From Glandiceps talaboti (lineage: Eukaryota; Hemichordata; Enteropneusta; Spengelidae), in NCBI RefSeq assembly GCF_964340395.1, contig NC_135563.1, positions 23,390,309-23,454,308 of the forward strand: a stretch of 64,000 bases of DNA, written 5' to 3'. The notes beneath the pieces were generated by a model that worked only from the letters and a program-made list of their open reading frames with translations, made no database searches and was not told the origin of the DNA. The position numbers and the translations under genes are program-made. How positions within the stretch are numbered: the first letter of the stretch is position 1; every line of letters starts with the position of its first letter. Below are positions 1 through 23,700 of the stretch, piece after piece.

Positions 1-134
1 CTCTGCCGCTCTTTTGAAAGTGACCTAAGTTTTACAGCGAAAGTCATCCTGCCGGCATCTAGTTTACGCGTGGTACAAGCGTCTTCGACAAAGATGAATA
101 CGCTGAGGAGTACTCTTTCCGGTATATATCCAAG
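1..134 (+). other. SNRNP27 5' UTR / promoter-proximal sequence (partial)
   Basis: Sequence before the SNRNP27 start. It contains an upstream ATG at 94 (A at -3) whose frame overlaps the main start and stays open through the spliced RS exons. No TATA box can be assigned, and the transcription start may lie outside the window. Confidence 0.5.
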
Positions 135-11243
<11,109 letters not shown>

Positions 11244-11905
11244 TACTTTTATTTGTCCCACATCAGTGTTATTGTGAAGATTTAGGAACTCAGGCAATAT
11301 GGGGCTGAATTGATACAATACATTCAAATACATTGTGCTACAATTTTACTTGGTACATGAGCAAAAAACCTATTGTAACTCGTGTGGTTGGTTTGTACCT
11401 ACCTACCACTCTGAACAAACACACTATGTGGGGGGGGGGGGGGTCTTGTTTGAATTGCATAGATTCCCATATCTTATACCAAAATTGTTGTTTGGAACCT
11501 GAGCAAAAACCTGAAGGAACTCCTTGCATGAATTGTAGCTGCCTACCACTGTCAGCTGAAACCCTACTTGGAATAGTACAGTTCATACCACAAACAATCA
11601 GTGTTCCTTCCAATGCAGTTACAGATTATTATGTCCTAGTACCAACTTTCAAAGTGTAATATTGACCATATAGAAGAAGTCTCACTCAACTTACTTTGAT
11701 TTAGTTGTGTTTAATTGTCACCATAGTACATAGTAAGCGATACTATTCATATTTACTAGTACCTCATACAGTGTTAACGAGGTGAAGGATGTCAGACCGA
11801 TCTATATTTTTGTTTCTCATTGCAATGATTGAAAAAAGAATGGTCAATCAGGTCATGTGGAACAGAAAAATAGATAGGGGTAACCTATTGTTAAACAACT
11901 TAATA

Positions 11906-11936
11906 GTGTGTGTGTGTGGGGGTGGGGGGGGTGGGT

Positions 11937-11990
<54 letters not shown>
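11906..11990. repeat. (GT)n with G-rich interruption
   Basis: GT dinucleotides with a GGGGTGGGGGGGGTGGGTGG interruption, in the SNRNP27 downstream region. Confidence 0.9.
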
Positions 11991-11992
<2 letters not shown>

Positions 11993-12124
11993 ATGTGGGT
12001 GTTGTTGCAGGTACTGAATAACCTGACAATGAGAAACAGCTAAATAAATAGGGTTACCCTAATAGAAATGTCCAGGACTTTACAAATCAAACATATGTTA
12101 GTTATTCTAGTGTGTTATCAATTC

Positions 12125-12400
12125 AATCAGAGATAACAAAGAGGTGAGTGACTTCCCAAAATCAGTGTGTCTGAAGTACCTGGTAAAGTAGAGAGGGTTG
12201 AATGACTTCACAATCAAGTTGTGTATTCTGTCTTGAGTTACCCTGTAAACAACCGGGTTGAATGACATCCCAAATTAGAGTTGTGTATTCTGTTACGACA
12301 TAAGTTGAATGACATCCCAGAATCTAGTACAGTCAAGTACACATGTGTATTGTGTCTGAGATGCCAAGTAAACAACAAAGAGTTGAATGGCCGTTCACAT
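12125..12400. repeat. Degenerate ~60-70 bp tandem repeat
   Basis: Four diverged units sharing GTTGAATGAC(A/T)TCCCA and GTGT(G/A)T(T)CTG, with spacing varying from about 55 to 75 bp. An old, decaying minisatellite. Confidence 0.6.
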
Positions 12401-12652
12401 AATGTTTTATTTTGTAACATAGTAAGAATTGTACATGTATGTTTACTGAATAAGGAGAGAGACTAATGTGTAATTAGAAGGTCAAGTACTACTTGGGGTG
12501 TCCCCTCACCACCAAATAGTTTACTAAAAAGGTCCTATGTTATTTATGAAGTAAAACAAATCCTCAGATATCTTTCCCAACTTTTGATTTTATATTTTGA
12601 TGTCATTGTTTAGGTAGAAATGTAGAATTCTTTAATTGTAATTGTCAATAAA

Positions 12653-12920
12653 GTAGTATGTACACCGTAATTGTGATAAGTAGTATGTACACCGTAGTTG
12701 TGGTAAGTAGTATGTACACCGTAGTTGTGGTAAGTAGTATGTCCACCATAATTGTGGTAAGTAGTATGTCCACTGTAATTGTGGTAAGTAGTATGTCCAC
12801 TGTAATTGTGGTAAGTAGTATGTTCACTGTAATTGTGGTAAGTAGTATGTACACCGTAATTGTGGTAAGTAGAATGTACACTGTAATTGTGGTAAGTAGT
12901 ATGTACACTGTAATTGTGAT
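12653..12920. repeat. 27-bp minisatellite (~10 units)
   Basis: Unit AGTAGTATGT(A/C)CAC(C/T)GTAA then TTGTGGTA. The period is exactly 27, so reading frames stay open on both strands (nine-residue repeats); these are not genes. The array starts inside a poly(A) signal region (AATAAAGTAGTATG). Confidence 0.95.
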
Positions 12921-13042
12921 TTCACCTTGCATTGAGGAGAATATATTTCAATCTCTATACACAAATATATTCTGCCATGTGATGAAATAAGGGAATTTAT
13001 GCCATACACGACTCACAAGCTAAGTTGAACAAAAAATATGGA

Positions 13043-13205
13043 ATATATACTCTGGTCTTTCTACGTCATGACAACATGTGTCTACATCACTGGTTCTGCT
13101 GTGTTTGAAGTATGAGTCAGAACATTCAAAATTGCCAGTACTTTCCAAGATTTTTCTTTGATATTATTGGCGCTGGTATAATTATGTTATTCTCCAATAT
13201 TGGGG
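13043..13205. repeat. Dispersed repeat B, copy 1
   Basis: Shares long blocks with 59917-60105, including TATACTCTGGT, CTACATCACTGGTTC, AAGTATGAGTCA, TTTTCTTTGATATTA and GCTGGTATAATTATGTTATT. No coding potential is recognised. Confidence 0.75.
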
Positions 13206-13861
13206 AATAACATCTAATTGTTCAACTTTAGAGAAAAGTTATTTAGTGTAACCATGGTAACAGAACTTGAATTTTTTGATAGGTGATCAATTTTGAATGG
13301 CAGCCTTAGGTGCCAAATACAGGTCAGTGTAACCTACCTGCAGACTGTTCAGTAATTGGACCAAGTACAGGTAATCAAACTGATGATATGCAAATTAGAT
13401 GACAACATTTTTAGCACAACTGAAAGGGCTGCACCATAGATTTGGGCCAATTGTTTGGAGAAAAATTGCACACCAAAAGAACAGGGCAGGTTGATCTGGG
13501 GATTTTCCTATGGTGTGTAGAATTGTTCAACATAGTCCTATTGGCAAATTAGGTTGGGAAAATGTGATTTTGGTCAAATGACTAAAAAACTCCAAAACTG
13601 CTGTGCAGATCAGTGTGAAATTTTGTTGTAATATCTCTAAGGGTGTGTAAATTAAGAGTTATTAATTAAATTGTAATCTCATTGTTGTTGACATGTAAAT
13701 TGGGTTTTCAATGTAATCAAACTCGAATGGCAGATCAGGTTGAGCTTTGGTCATGGATGGATCACATGATTTCGGAGATGGATGTCAAAATGTTCAGTCA
13801 AGTATTAAAGGGAGTGTAATTTCATCGCACTGGCATCACACCATCTATTCTCCATGGTAGC

Positions 13862-13893
13862 ACCATAGACCCTACACGTGTAGTGTCTATGGT
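13862..13893. repeat. 32-bp near-perfect palindrome centred on CACGTG
   Basis: Reads ACCATAGACCCTACACGTG and then its complement with one mismatched pair. The same core appears as a palindrome at 21872-21900. Confidence 0.8.
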
Positions 13894-14917
13894 AGCAAAC
13901 ACCTTCCCTTCGCCGGGTGTTACCCCAGAAATCGCCGTATTAACTCGGATATTCACTATCATACGCGATAACGAAAATGAAGTGACATAATGTTTTGTCT
14001 GCAAGATATTGCTATCGCAGTTGGGAGGTCACGCCGATTGCGAGAACACGAATTTAGGGCAACTTAGCCTTTGTTTGCAGAATGTCTTAACTAGAACATT
14101 CAGTATTGCATGTTTCAGAATACACTCCATAGCTTTTACGAATGAGAAATTGTAGGAGTACTCAGTGATAAGTTCTCAACTTTATCTTACTTATCCTAAC
14201 TAGATCCACTCATAGTATGAGGGTGGAATATTTTTCCAAGGTCCACACCATTGATTCAATGTATCTCATTTTACAAAAGAAATACTTTCAATGATATTAT
14301 CCGACAAATACGGTTACAAAACTTGCGGGTCGAGATCACAGCAAGTTTCCATTTGCATTATAAAATCATATCATATTACACTATATCACGGTGGTATTGA
14401 ACACGAGCGATTTTTAGCACGTCTTGCATGTAATGTTGCACGTGTCTTGAAAATGTTCAGGTAAAACTAAAGCCCGTCTATCGCAGGCAGTCAGATTGTG
14501 ATAAAATTGTTGAGTGTGGCAGTAGTGATAACGCCGTTGGGCTTCGTATTGTTGTGTAACCGGGCCGTTGTCTAATATCTCCGGATGGCGGTCGTACAGT
14601 CACAGTAGATTTCATATCATAAAAGATATTTGGTATCTGAAATCTGATTATAATACACCTAAACGTACGACCTTTTACATGTATATAATAACTATATCTA
14701 CAATACTATTAAAGCGGGAGTTTTGTTGGGGGTATTTTCCGGTCAAATGGACTAGGGAGCCTTCAGTTATCACGGGGGGGGGGGGTTGTCACTCTTTACA
14801 AATCGGTCCTCGTAGAGGGTCGTATTTTGAAAAAAAATGGAAATTAGGGGAGGGTCACATTTTACATTTACTATTTTTTTTATATTTAACTATATTATTT
14901 CGTGATTTTGGCATGAT

Positions 14918-15112
14918 CCCACCGCTGCCACTAGTTCGAAAATCTGCTGTTACCACATCCCACCGCTGCCACGAGTTCCAAAGTCTGCTGATACCACATC
15001 CCACCGCTGCCACTAGTTCGAAAATCTGCAGTTACCACATCCCACCGCTGCCACGAGTTCCAAAGTCTGCTGATACCACATCCCACCGCTGCCACGAGTT
15101 CCAAAGTCTGCA
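14918..15112. repeat. 41-bp minisatellite, 5 units with dimer alternation
   Basis: CCACCGCTGCCAC recurs every 41 bp (anchor positions 14921, 14962, 15003, 15044, 15085). Units alternate between CACTAGTTCGAAAATCTGC and CACGAGTTCCAAAGTCTGC types, giving an 82-bp higher-order unit. A single diverged unit occurs at 19848-19866. Confidence 0.9.
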
Positions 15113-15119
15113 AGTGTCT

Positions 15120-15188
15120 CTAGTGGCATTCGAACCCAGGACCTCCTGACTACTGAAATACTGAGCTTTAACAACTACGCCACATGGA
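15120..15188 (-). mobile_element. tRNA-like (SINE head) segment
   Basis: Minus strand shows A box TGGCGTAGTTG and B box GGTTCGAATGC at tRNA spacing, with a degenerate anticodon arm. It is more likely a tRNA-derived SINE piece than a functional tRNA because the acceptor stem does not pair. Confidence 0.5.
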
Positions 15189-15771
15189 GGTGGTAACCGG
15201 TGTTAAAATGTTTTTCATTAACATTATTTAAATATGGGGAGGGGGATATTCAGAGAGAGGAAATTGGGGGAGGGTCACTTTTTAGCATAACGCCATTAAC
15301 GGACTAGGGAGAGGGTCACATTTTATGTCACAGACCGGGCTTGATTTCCCCCGGCCCTTCTTGTAATTACTGAACTGTTTTGTGAACATAAACACCGCTG
15401 TCGCTAATGCCTGTCGAGCCCTACTCATATGTAGAGATTTGACTTGGTCTCTACTGTTATGCCATATGTCAGTTTTTACCTAACAAAGTATGACGGTACG
15501 TTATTTCCTAGTAGTATAACGTATTCCGCTCCTCCGAGGTTAACTCCGGTCATGACCGGGCAAGTTTGGGAAAGCACGCGGGAGATGCGTGTTAAACATC
15601 AGGCCGAGTTGCATCACACTGTTGGTTCACTCCAGGAGCAAAGCAGTAGTGTATGACTGTGTATATATGATGCATCATACACAATGGAATCGATTCATTT
15701 AGCAGTCATTCATACCATGTACGAGTTCTACAAGTTAGTTTAATAATCCAATGTAACGGTATATTAATAGC

Positions 15772-15965
<194 letters not shown>

Positions 15966-16089
15966 AAGTGTATATCAAGTACGGACAAGTAAAGTATGGA
16001 CGAAAGGCGCAAGAGCACAACAAAGACTGTTTGAAACTGTTAAAGCGTTGCTAGGAGAAAACATTTGTACCCTTGCTGTCTTGTTAACC

Positions 16090-16244
16090 AACTTCATCAA
16101 GTTTAGGCTACACATAGACTCGAAGGACTACCACTATCACTCTATTTGCTATCCTAACTGACATTTTCCTATACATGTTAGTCAGGATAACAAGTAGAGT
16201 GGTAACGTTAGTCCTTCAAGTCTACGTGAAGGCTACGTCAAGTT
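16090..16244. repeat. Long imperfect inverted repeat (~65-bp arms)
   Basis: The left arm (TAGACTCGAAGGACTACCAC...CTAACTGACAT) is complementary at roughly 80-85% to the right arm (ATGTTAGTCAGG...AGTCCTTCAAGTCTA), around a loop of about 14 bases. Foldback element or hairpin transcript; no function is assigned. Confidence 0.65.
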
Positions 16245-17051
16245 CGAAATGTAATAATATAATGAGCCAAAAAAGAACGAAATGTCAGTTTGTAATCAAC
16301 GCACTTATATTATATAAGATTGTATATTGGGCATAACTGACACAAATACACCTACCTGAATGAGATTGTTACACTTTGCAAAACACTTGACTGAGAAATA
16401 CCAGACTGAGAAATGACATGACCACATTGGGTATATTTATTTTCTTAAACCAACTAACTTAACAAAATAATTTAACTTTATTAACTTTGACTTTAGTCTT
16501 GTACACGACTGAAGACATTCAGTAAAACTATCCCCTAGACTTCGTACGGCCGAACGTACATCGTACCACAAATATGTCACCAAATTCTCGATCTTGCGAA
16601 CTAAGAAGACTTCATGAATGGTACTAGTACATAATTATCCATCACAGCTATCCGTTCATTCACACACATAAGAAAATTCACAAACATCGTCACCAGTTCC
16701 AGTCTACGTAGTGGATGGCCATGATGGCTGTAGTGGAAACAAAGTTTTACATGTAAAATGTATATTGAACCTTAATTAAATTAATCCAAGAAGGAACTAA
16801 TATCCCGAAGAATGAAAAATCGGTAGTAAAGGGGTAAAGTGTACATAAACTTTACAAATGAGAACGATTTGAAGGATTGCTGATCTTTTAAGGTAAAATA
16901 ATTGTTTTCAGTGTTTTCGTTACCTCCCCCAGAATAGATCATTGCAAATAAAATGGAAATGGTTGTAGTTACACCACAATTTCGTTAAACCCCCCCCCCC
17001 CCTCACCTCTCCACTTTCTTCTAACCACGGACGTTTGAGAGAGACACGGTG

Positions 17052-17071
17052 CACGTGTGGGTCGTCACGTG
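17052..17071. promoter_or_regulatory. Paired CACGTG E-boxes upstream of GPAM
   Basis: CACGTG at 17052-17057 and 17066-17071, 14 bp apart (about 1.4 helical turns), 400 bases before the GPAM ATG. USF/SREBP/ChREBP-class factors use such sites at vertebrate lipogenic promoters; use here is inferred. Confidence 0.4.
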
Positions 17072-17314
17072 CAAAACCTCAGGGCCACTCTTGCTTTACA
17101 ATAGTAGAACATGTGACTAAAACGTGCGCGGAGCATGTTTGCATTCAAAAGAGAATATTTCAGATCATAACGGGTTTTTTTGGTCATTAATTATGTCTTG
17201 ATTCATCATTTTATGTGAACGTTTATAAGATATTTAATCTTTATTAAGAAACATTTTTACAAGGCTTGAAATATAGTAACCCACCACACCCGGTAACATA
17301 ATCGTTTCGCCCGG

Positions 17315-17388
17315 CCAATTAAAGGACGTGAACCCATGAACTCACGATGCGAATGTTGAATGCTACCCTGGCAGCCTGGCAGTATAAA
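17315..17388 (+). promoter_or_regulatory. GPAM core promoter: CCAAT box and TATA box
   Basis: CCAAT at 17315-17319 and TATAAA at 17383-17388. A start site about 30 bp on (~17413) would give a 5' UTR of about 60 bases before the ATG at 17472. Confidence 0.45.
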
Positions 17389-17471
17389 GCTGATTTCATC
17401 ATCCTTACCAGTCATATTTCAATTTCTGCCCAGTCATTGACACGCAAGAATCTGAACGGTGTATTGGTCTA

Positions 17472-17526
17472 ATGGCGACAGATAAGAACTCAGCAAATCC
17501 AGAGGGTATAAAAATATACGCTAGTG
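17472..17526 (+). CDS. GPAM: GPAM exon 1 (start exon, likely)
   Basis: Encodes [19 protein letters not shown] with donor gtaagt, ending in phase 1, which fits exon 2 (acceptor ctcttcag at 23995). TATA and CCAAT boxes lie upstream. There is no family homology in this stretch, so assignment rests on phase and promoter context. Confidence 0.6.
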
Positions 17527-17741
17527 GTAAGTTGTCTTATTCATTCAAATTTAGTTTTATTTCATATGTTTAAACTGTACTTTTTTTTTCTTTTTTTCTC
17601 TCTTTTGTTTGTTTTAAATATTTTAATCTTGATATGGTGCACATTGAAAACTAGTACTGAAGGACGTCTTCGCACAGAGGAATGGTACCAAGAACTTGCA
17701 ACTTGGATCGAGTGTTTTACTCAGTTTATATTCATTATGAC

Positions 17742-17782
<41 letters not shown>

Positions 17783-20700
17783 GGTTGTCGTTTATCTCTA
17801 TTGTATGTAAACATGAACAATTTAGACAGCCATAAATTTCTTAGAAATTTAAGTTTAATTTTGTGTAATTTTACTATTGGAACCTAACTTCTTAGTTTAC
17901 TGTTTTGGAATGTTACATCCATATCGCCTGGCGATGGGCGTAATAAAGTTGTTTTTAATTCACTTACATTTGATATAATTGAGCATTTAACCATGCCCCC
18001 ATGTTGTGTGTTGGTCTGGAATTTATACTCTACATGGGTCGGGATTTTTGAGAATTTGGGTATATACTTTTTTCTGCAGAAAAATGTGCACGTACGAAGC
18101 AGACGGTGAACGCGTATATCGCGTCGAACGGAGTGGGATGGGGGCAATAGTTTACGAAGAAAATAAACATAAATTACTACTTACCCAATATTTCCAACTA
18201 CACAATTTTAATTTATGAATTACAGAGAACTTGAAATAGATCAAACCATTTCGTTTTATGGAAGAAGAGAAAACTGATGGTTATTTGCATGACGTACGGA
18301 ATTTCTTATATGTTTGCAGTAAATGACCATTTTCATCGGTTAAACATGTTACGAAGTAAGACAGACATTAAATCAATAGCTTACAATTCTGTCATCTTTT
18401 TTTCTAATGTTATGTATTTAACGGAAAAGAGGCGATTACGCAATATGATACCCTTAAATTACCAACATTCAATACATGAAACAGTTGTATACATTCCTGT
18501 ATGTACAACCAAGGTGAATGTTGGGGAAAACTTGCTAGTATTGTAAGCCTTGAAAACATCACAAACATGCATAAGTTGAATTCAGTCACCTATGACCTAC
18601 AAGTCAAGGTTTATAAACAACACAGACTCTAAATCAACACCTGTACCCTTTCCCCATGTATCATGTTCATTATCATGTTTTGGGTTCGAGTTTCTAGGTT
18701 CAACCCTACGTGGTCTTGTTTTGTCAGATGTTATCATTCTAATAGTACGTATACCTATCACGATATTACGGTGGCCCACGGGTGTAACTATCACGATAGT
18801 GCAGTACGTCATCATGAGGTCCTCTCGAGCAAACTCAGTGTACGCTCAATGTATGCCATACCGGGATGCCATATGACAGAGATTAAATCGCCCTAAATAA
18901 AGTAACCTCCCAATTTCCACATTGATGAAATTTTAAGAACACAACTAAACTATTTGCAGAAAGGATACTAATTCTGTTTGATCAGGAAGGTGCGAGTATC
19001 CAATACATTTGGATGTGAGGATTTGGGATAGATACAATGTATGTAGCCTAGACTTCAGACTTGAAGTTGATTTTGCAATTACCCACAACTGTAACCATAC
19101 TAGTACGACAGTGAGCACCACTCCCTGTCTATTCTAATTTCTTGGTGTGGGAAGAGACAAAGAACGAATGTAGAAGCCCTTTTGCGGTCAGAAGATCGAC
19201 AGCGAGAAGTTAGTTGTAACCGATGAGGGCGCACTGTACAATGAGATAGGCCCTTATAAGTTATAAAGGAGCCCAGTGACCTTCAGCATGGGAGACGGTT
19301 CAGGGAAGAGGTACTAGGTGTAACTGTTTGCAAATCGGTTCTCGGGGAAGGGCCGTATTTTAGGATCATGGAAGGGACACATTTTACTTTGACTCGCTGT
19401 ATTGACTAGTATGCAGGGTTGAATAAAGAAACCTTCAGTAATTACAGGGGGCAGTGGAAGTCAGGCTCAGTCTTCTGCGTAAAATGTGACCCTCCCCCAA
19501 TTCCGTCGAGCTAAATAGTGGCCCTCCCTCAATTTTATTTCTCTAAAACTGACCCCCACCATCCCCACCCATAGGGGCGTGTAGATTGTTGTTTTCCTGG
19601 TCTACAGACTAAATATAACAACCATTTGACTATATATTCCTACCTGTAAGTAAAAAACAGAGATTGACACATTTGTAGCAGCAGGATTCGTACGATATTT
19701 TCCTAAGAAAACGACAATTCAGGGCGGCAATCTAAGCAATAATACATGCTCCTGTGCCCCCCCCCGCTCAAATATTTTGAAACATGGCTTAAAATATTGA
19801 CAGACATTGAAAAGGACACGACTCCTAAATAAATGGTAAAGGCTTGATCCCATCGCTGCCACCACATTGATGATTTTAATGGAATCATTTAGTGTCTACT
19901 ACTACTACCACCACCACTACAGGCCCTGAGGAAATTTTGTGAAGATACTGCAGTGCTAAATCAATCCCTATGTTTGGATCTAATTGGTTGAGCTAAAGAC
20001 CAGAATTCCCAACAACTACTGAGCTAGATGGACACACTCCCAACATCGTTGGGACGGAGGTCAACATCTCCACTCCACACCATTATAATCACCAATATCC
20101 CATTCCTGTTTTACTCCTGTGAGACCCACTCTTCTCCTCATATCACAGCTCAGTGACACTTGTCATTGATTCACTGCATTGTTGTCAGCAGTGATTTCAT
20201 GTTCTGATAATACAGTACCTAACCCTAACCCCAAAATAACCATAACAAGCAGTAGTGGGATGTGGAACCGGTGGCAACTGTGAGGTGCCAAAAAAATCAT
20301 ACAGAGTAATGCAAAATTACGTTAGACTATGGAGGTAGAAGGACTGCTACCTCGATGGCTTTACTAGCCACCTCTGAGCTCGGCCATGAAGTGTGAGCCA
20401 TCAGCGGTGAGGCTGGGTAAGCGAGACTATCACACACCTGATCTTACATGTAATAGTGCAGTAGGCCTCAGCTTATACTTTATAGGCCGAAACAAATGAT
20501 CAAATTACAATGATCGGGCCATGTAATGTCGTTGTGTCTGAGTTTGAATCATGTCGGTTAGTCACAGTGAGATAGCGAATCAAAATCCTAGATGGTGATA
20601 TAAACAGGATATGACAGGTATGAAACGATAATGTGATTACCTATCAAATTCAATATAAAACTTACAAGTAAGATTTATCAGCATCTAAAATTAATACGTG

Positions 20701-23700
20701 GGAGGATGAAAATGTAGATTAATTATCGTATAAAATGAAAAGTCATCTGTTGGTTACCCATAGTATCGAATTAAACTTTTGTCCTAAACACAAACTTGAA
20801 AATTGTACCTTCAATTATCAGTGTTTGTCAACATTTCGGACCCACTGTTCAGGCGCCTGGATCACCCTGCCGTATTTATTTGGTGAAATTGTGCCTGTCT
20901 GTTTGTCTGTGGTTCACGGTTTACTCCCGAGGATTTACTTATTGCTTGTTTTCCGCGGTTCAGGTGAGGAACTTTGAATTATGTCAGAACCTTTTCAGAG
21001 GGATAACCACATGTAAAACACCCTTTGAGAATCTAGCAAATCTGATTATTCTGGTTGGTAAATGGTCAATTCACAAGTATTGGACATGTAACCTTCACAA
21101 TAAAGCTTCATCAACAATGGTTGCAAGAAACGAACTCCTTGAAAGAGCTCATTCACAAAATATGTCACGTTTACTTGAAATCCTTTTATATTTTGTCTCT
21201 AAACGTCAATGTTAATTAAGTTTATAAGGTAGTTTTTTTTTTATGTAATTCTAATTTAATTAGAATTACATAAAAAAAACAAAACAGTACCTTATAAATA
21301 TGTATTGTTATGTATGAAACTTTTCAAATTCAGAAATAAAATTAATACTTAAAGAGAAAAAAAAGAACCTTTTCACAACGTCAAAATACGTCAACGTGTG
21401 ATTCATTTGTTTATTAAAAAAACCCCAAAAGGTTTATCCTGGTGCGAAGCCTGTTGATGGAATGACCATTTTAGTCTAGTTTATACCTAGTTCCTCTTTT
21501 GACAGGTTTTCTAGCCCGAGTGTTTACATGTCATTCAGAAAATAATCAGTAATATTCACAGCACAGGGAGCCCAGGAACCAAATCGTGTTCCAAACAACA
21601 AACAAACAAACAAACAAACAAACAACATATGCATGGGGTAATAAAATACTACATCATGTAAATGTATATGTTATATACTCATACAAAACACAGATAAATA
21701 TACAGAAAAACATATACATGTCGTATATTGATATGTTTGTTTGTTTGTAACACGCTCCGAGGTTTCCGACAAGTCAACTCACTCGATTATCGAGTGATCG
21801 ATCATGAGTTGACGTGTCGGCCGCGAAACCAACTCGATCGATCACGTGTACACGCGTGTTGGGAGACGAATCATAGACCCTACACGTGCAGGGTGTATGG
21901 ATCAACATTGAACTTGGCGTTTACGGCCGGGGAAGGTCTATGGCAAACAATAAATATTTAAAATAGGCTTATTAAGCAAATTTATTTAAATAGCCACATT
22001 ATATAAAACAAAGGCCTAGTTCATTGTTTTGGAGGTGATTGCCTGGGGTGTTGACAGGTTGGTCCGGTCATATTTTAAGGGGAAATTGTACTTTCATCAA
22101 AAAAAGAGGATGATTTCTGACGCTTATGACAATTTTTAACATCTTCTTGATGCATATACAAAAAATTCAACCAAATTTCATTATATTCTTGGTAAATAGG
22201 GTAGAAAAGTAGTGAGAAGATTTCAGCGCCAATTAAATGTTCGTCTGCCAACACGTGATTGGGTAGTGCGCTGCCAGCTGGGGAATACGTGCAACTTTGT
22301 AGACATCATGAAAGTCAAGGAAGTGACATTTGAAATATTTTCTCCCCCTGTTTGAACGACATTGGTAAGAGTTTCAATGATAGTTATTAACATTTATTTG
22401 TATATTGATATCGTCACGGCACTGACTTAGTTTCATTCAAGAATTTTATTATATTCCGCGCCATTTCGTGAGTGTACCTACACCGTGTGTACCTGCATTC
22501 AGTACACCACCTACTTCCATGAGTACACTATGCTCGTAGGTTTATCCATCAACTCGTATGTGGGGTTGGCAATGCATGGTATATATTGGAGCGTTGCTTT
22601 TGAGTTTGAGTGTTTTTTCTTCTCCTATTTTTACATGTAAGTTTTTTTCTTTCCGTGGTTCAAACTCAAAACCCCGTTTTGTGGTTAAATACCGCGCCGG
22701 AACGAAAAAAAGCCCAAAACAGAACTAACTAGTACTAGGGTTAGTCAGGTCATGGATGGATGTATGTATGAACCATGGATATACTACATCCATGGTCAGA
22801 TTGAATTTCCATTTCAGGGAACAAGAAGTTAATCTTTATGCCGCATTGTTCTTTCGTGATTTTGATCTGCCTGGCCATCAAATGAATGAATGCACTTTGG
22901 TAAAACTGTCGTCTGACTCTGTATCGATTTACAATCGGATCCGGAGTAAGATTTTGATTGATATAATAATACCTCATTGGAATTGAAAACATTCATGAAG
23001 TTTTTAAAATTTGGATTGAAAAATGTACATAATATTACCGCTGTAGCTTGATCAGGGAATAAACGTAATTTACATAGGCCAGGGCTGCATCCAACTTACC
23101 ATGGAAGGAATGATACTTCTATCTGAGCCAGAGAGCTAGTGAATAGCAATGCCAATGACAAACGCAATGTGTCAAACGCTACATGACCCGGCCGTAACGT
23201 ACCATAGAAAAACAACGCAATCAACATGTTTAGACAAAACAAACATGGTATCTGGTCTACTATTTTTTTTAACCCAAATTAAGGCAAATTAGTGAACACG
23301 ACGGTAGAAATCTGCAGTCGAAAAGTCGAGAAACGATTTTTTGAATTAATCCTATTGTAGTGGTTGATTAGTAGTTGATGGTACTTAGTAGAATAATATT
23401 AATGTAATTCTGCACTGTCCATTCCCTAGCTTTTACTTTTAATGGTATAATAATGATAATATAATAATTTATTGTATCTTTAGAAAGTCAAGTACATTTC
23501 TATAGTTTGGTAGCAATAATCAAGTTGCAATAAAGTAAAAGGGAATTTGTTGGGTAACGCGTAACAAGTGCATAAATATAAATATATAAAGTATAGTATA
23601 GTACAGTAAGATTTATGTTGCATTTTGTTATTCAAAAGCTGTTTTGATAAAGTGACCAACATCCTTCATTATATTAGTTTGGGTACAATTACCACATTCA

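Larger units (their letters stand above)
11244..12652 (+). other. SNRNP27 3' UTR and downstream spacer
   Basis: After the TGA, AATAAA poly(A) signals occur at 12043-12048 and 12647-12652; which one is used cannot be told. A G-run (11430-11442) and a GT-rich tract (11906-11990) are present. The open frame at 11333-11659 shows no family resemblance and is taken as UTR. Confidence 0.5.
14751..15375 (+). mobile_element. Candidate non-autonomous TIR element with internal 41-bp repeats and a tRNA-like segment
   Basis: Starts near CCTTCAGTTATCACGGGGG and ends CCCCCGGCCCTTCTTGTAATTACTGAA-like, so the ends are imperfect inverted repeats (TTCAGTNAT(C/T)AC). Inside are GGGAGGGTCACATTTTA blocks repeated and five 41-bp units. 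A tRNA-like stretch follows. Blocks of the same element recur at 19320-19880, partly inverted. Confidence 0.5.

Noticed and set aside
12658-12990. 110-codon frame with nine-residue repeats
   Set aside because: Product of the 27-bp minisatellite on either strand.
14568-15149. 193-codon open frame
   Set aside because: Spans G-runs, a 41-bp minisatellite and a tRNA-like segment; no family resemblance.
15120-15188. Functional tRNA gene
   Set aside because: A and B boxes are recognisable but the acceptor and anticodon stems do not pair.
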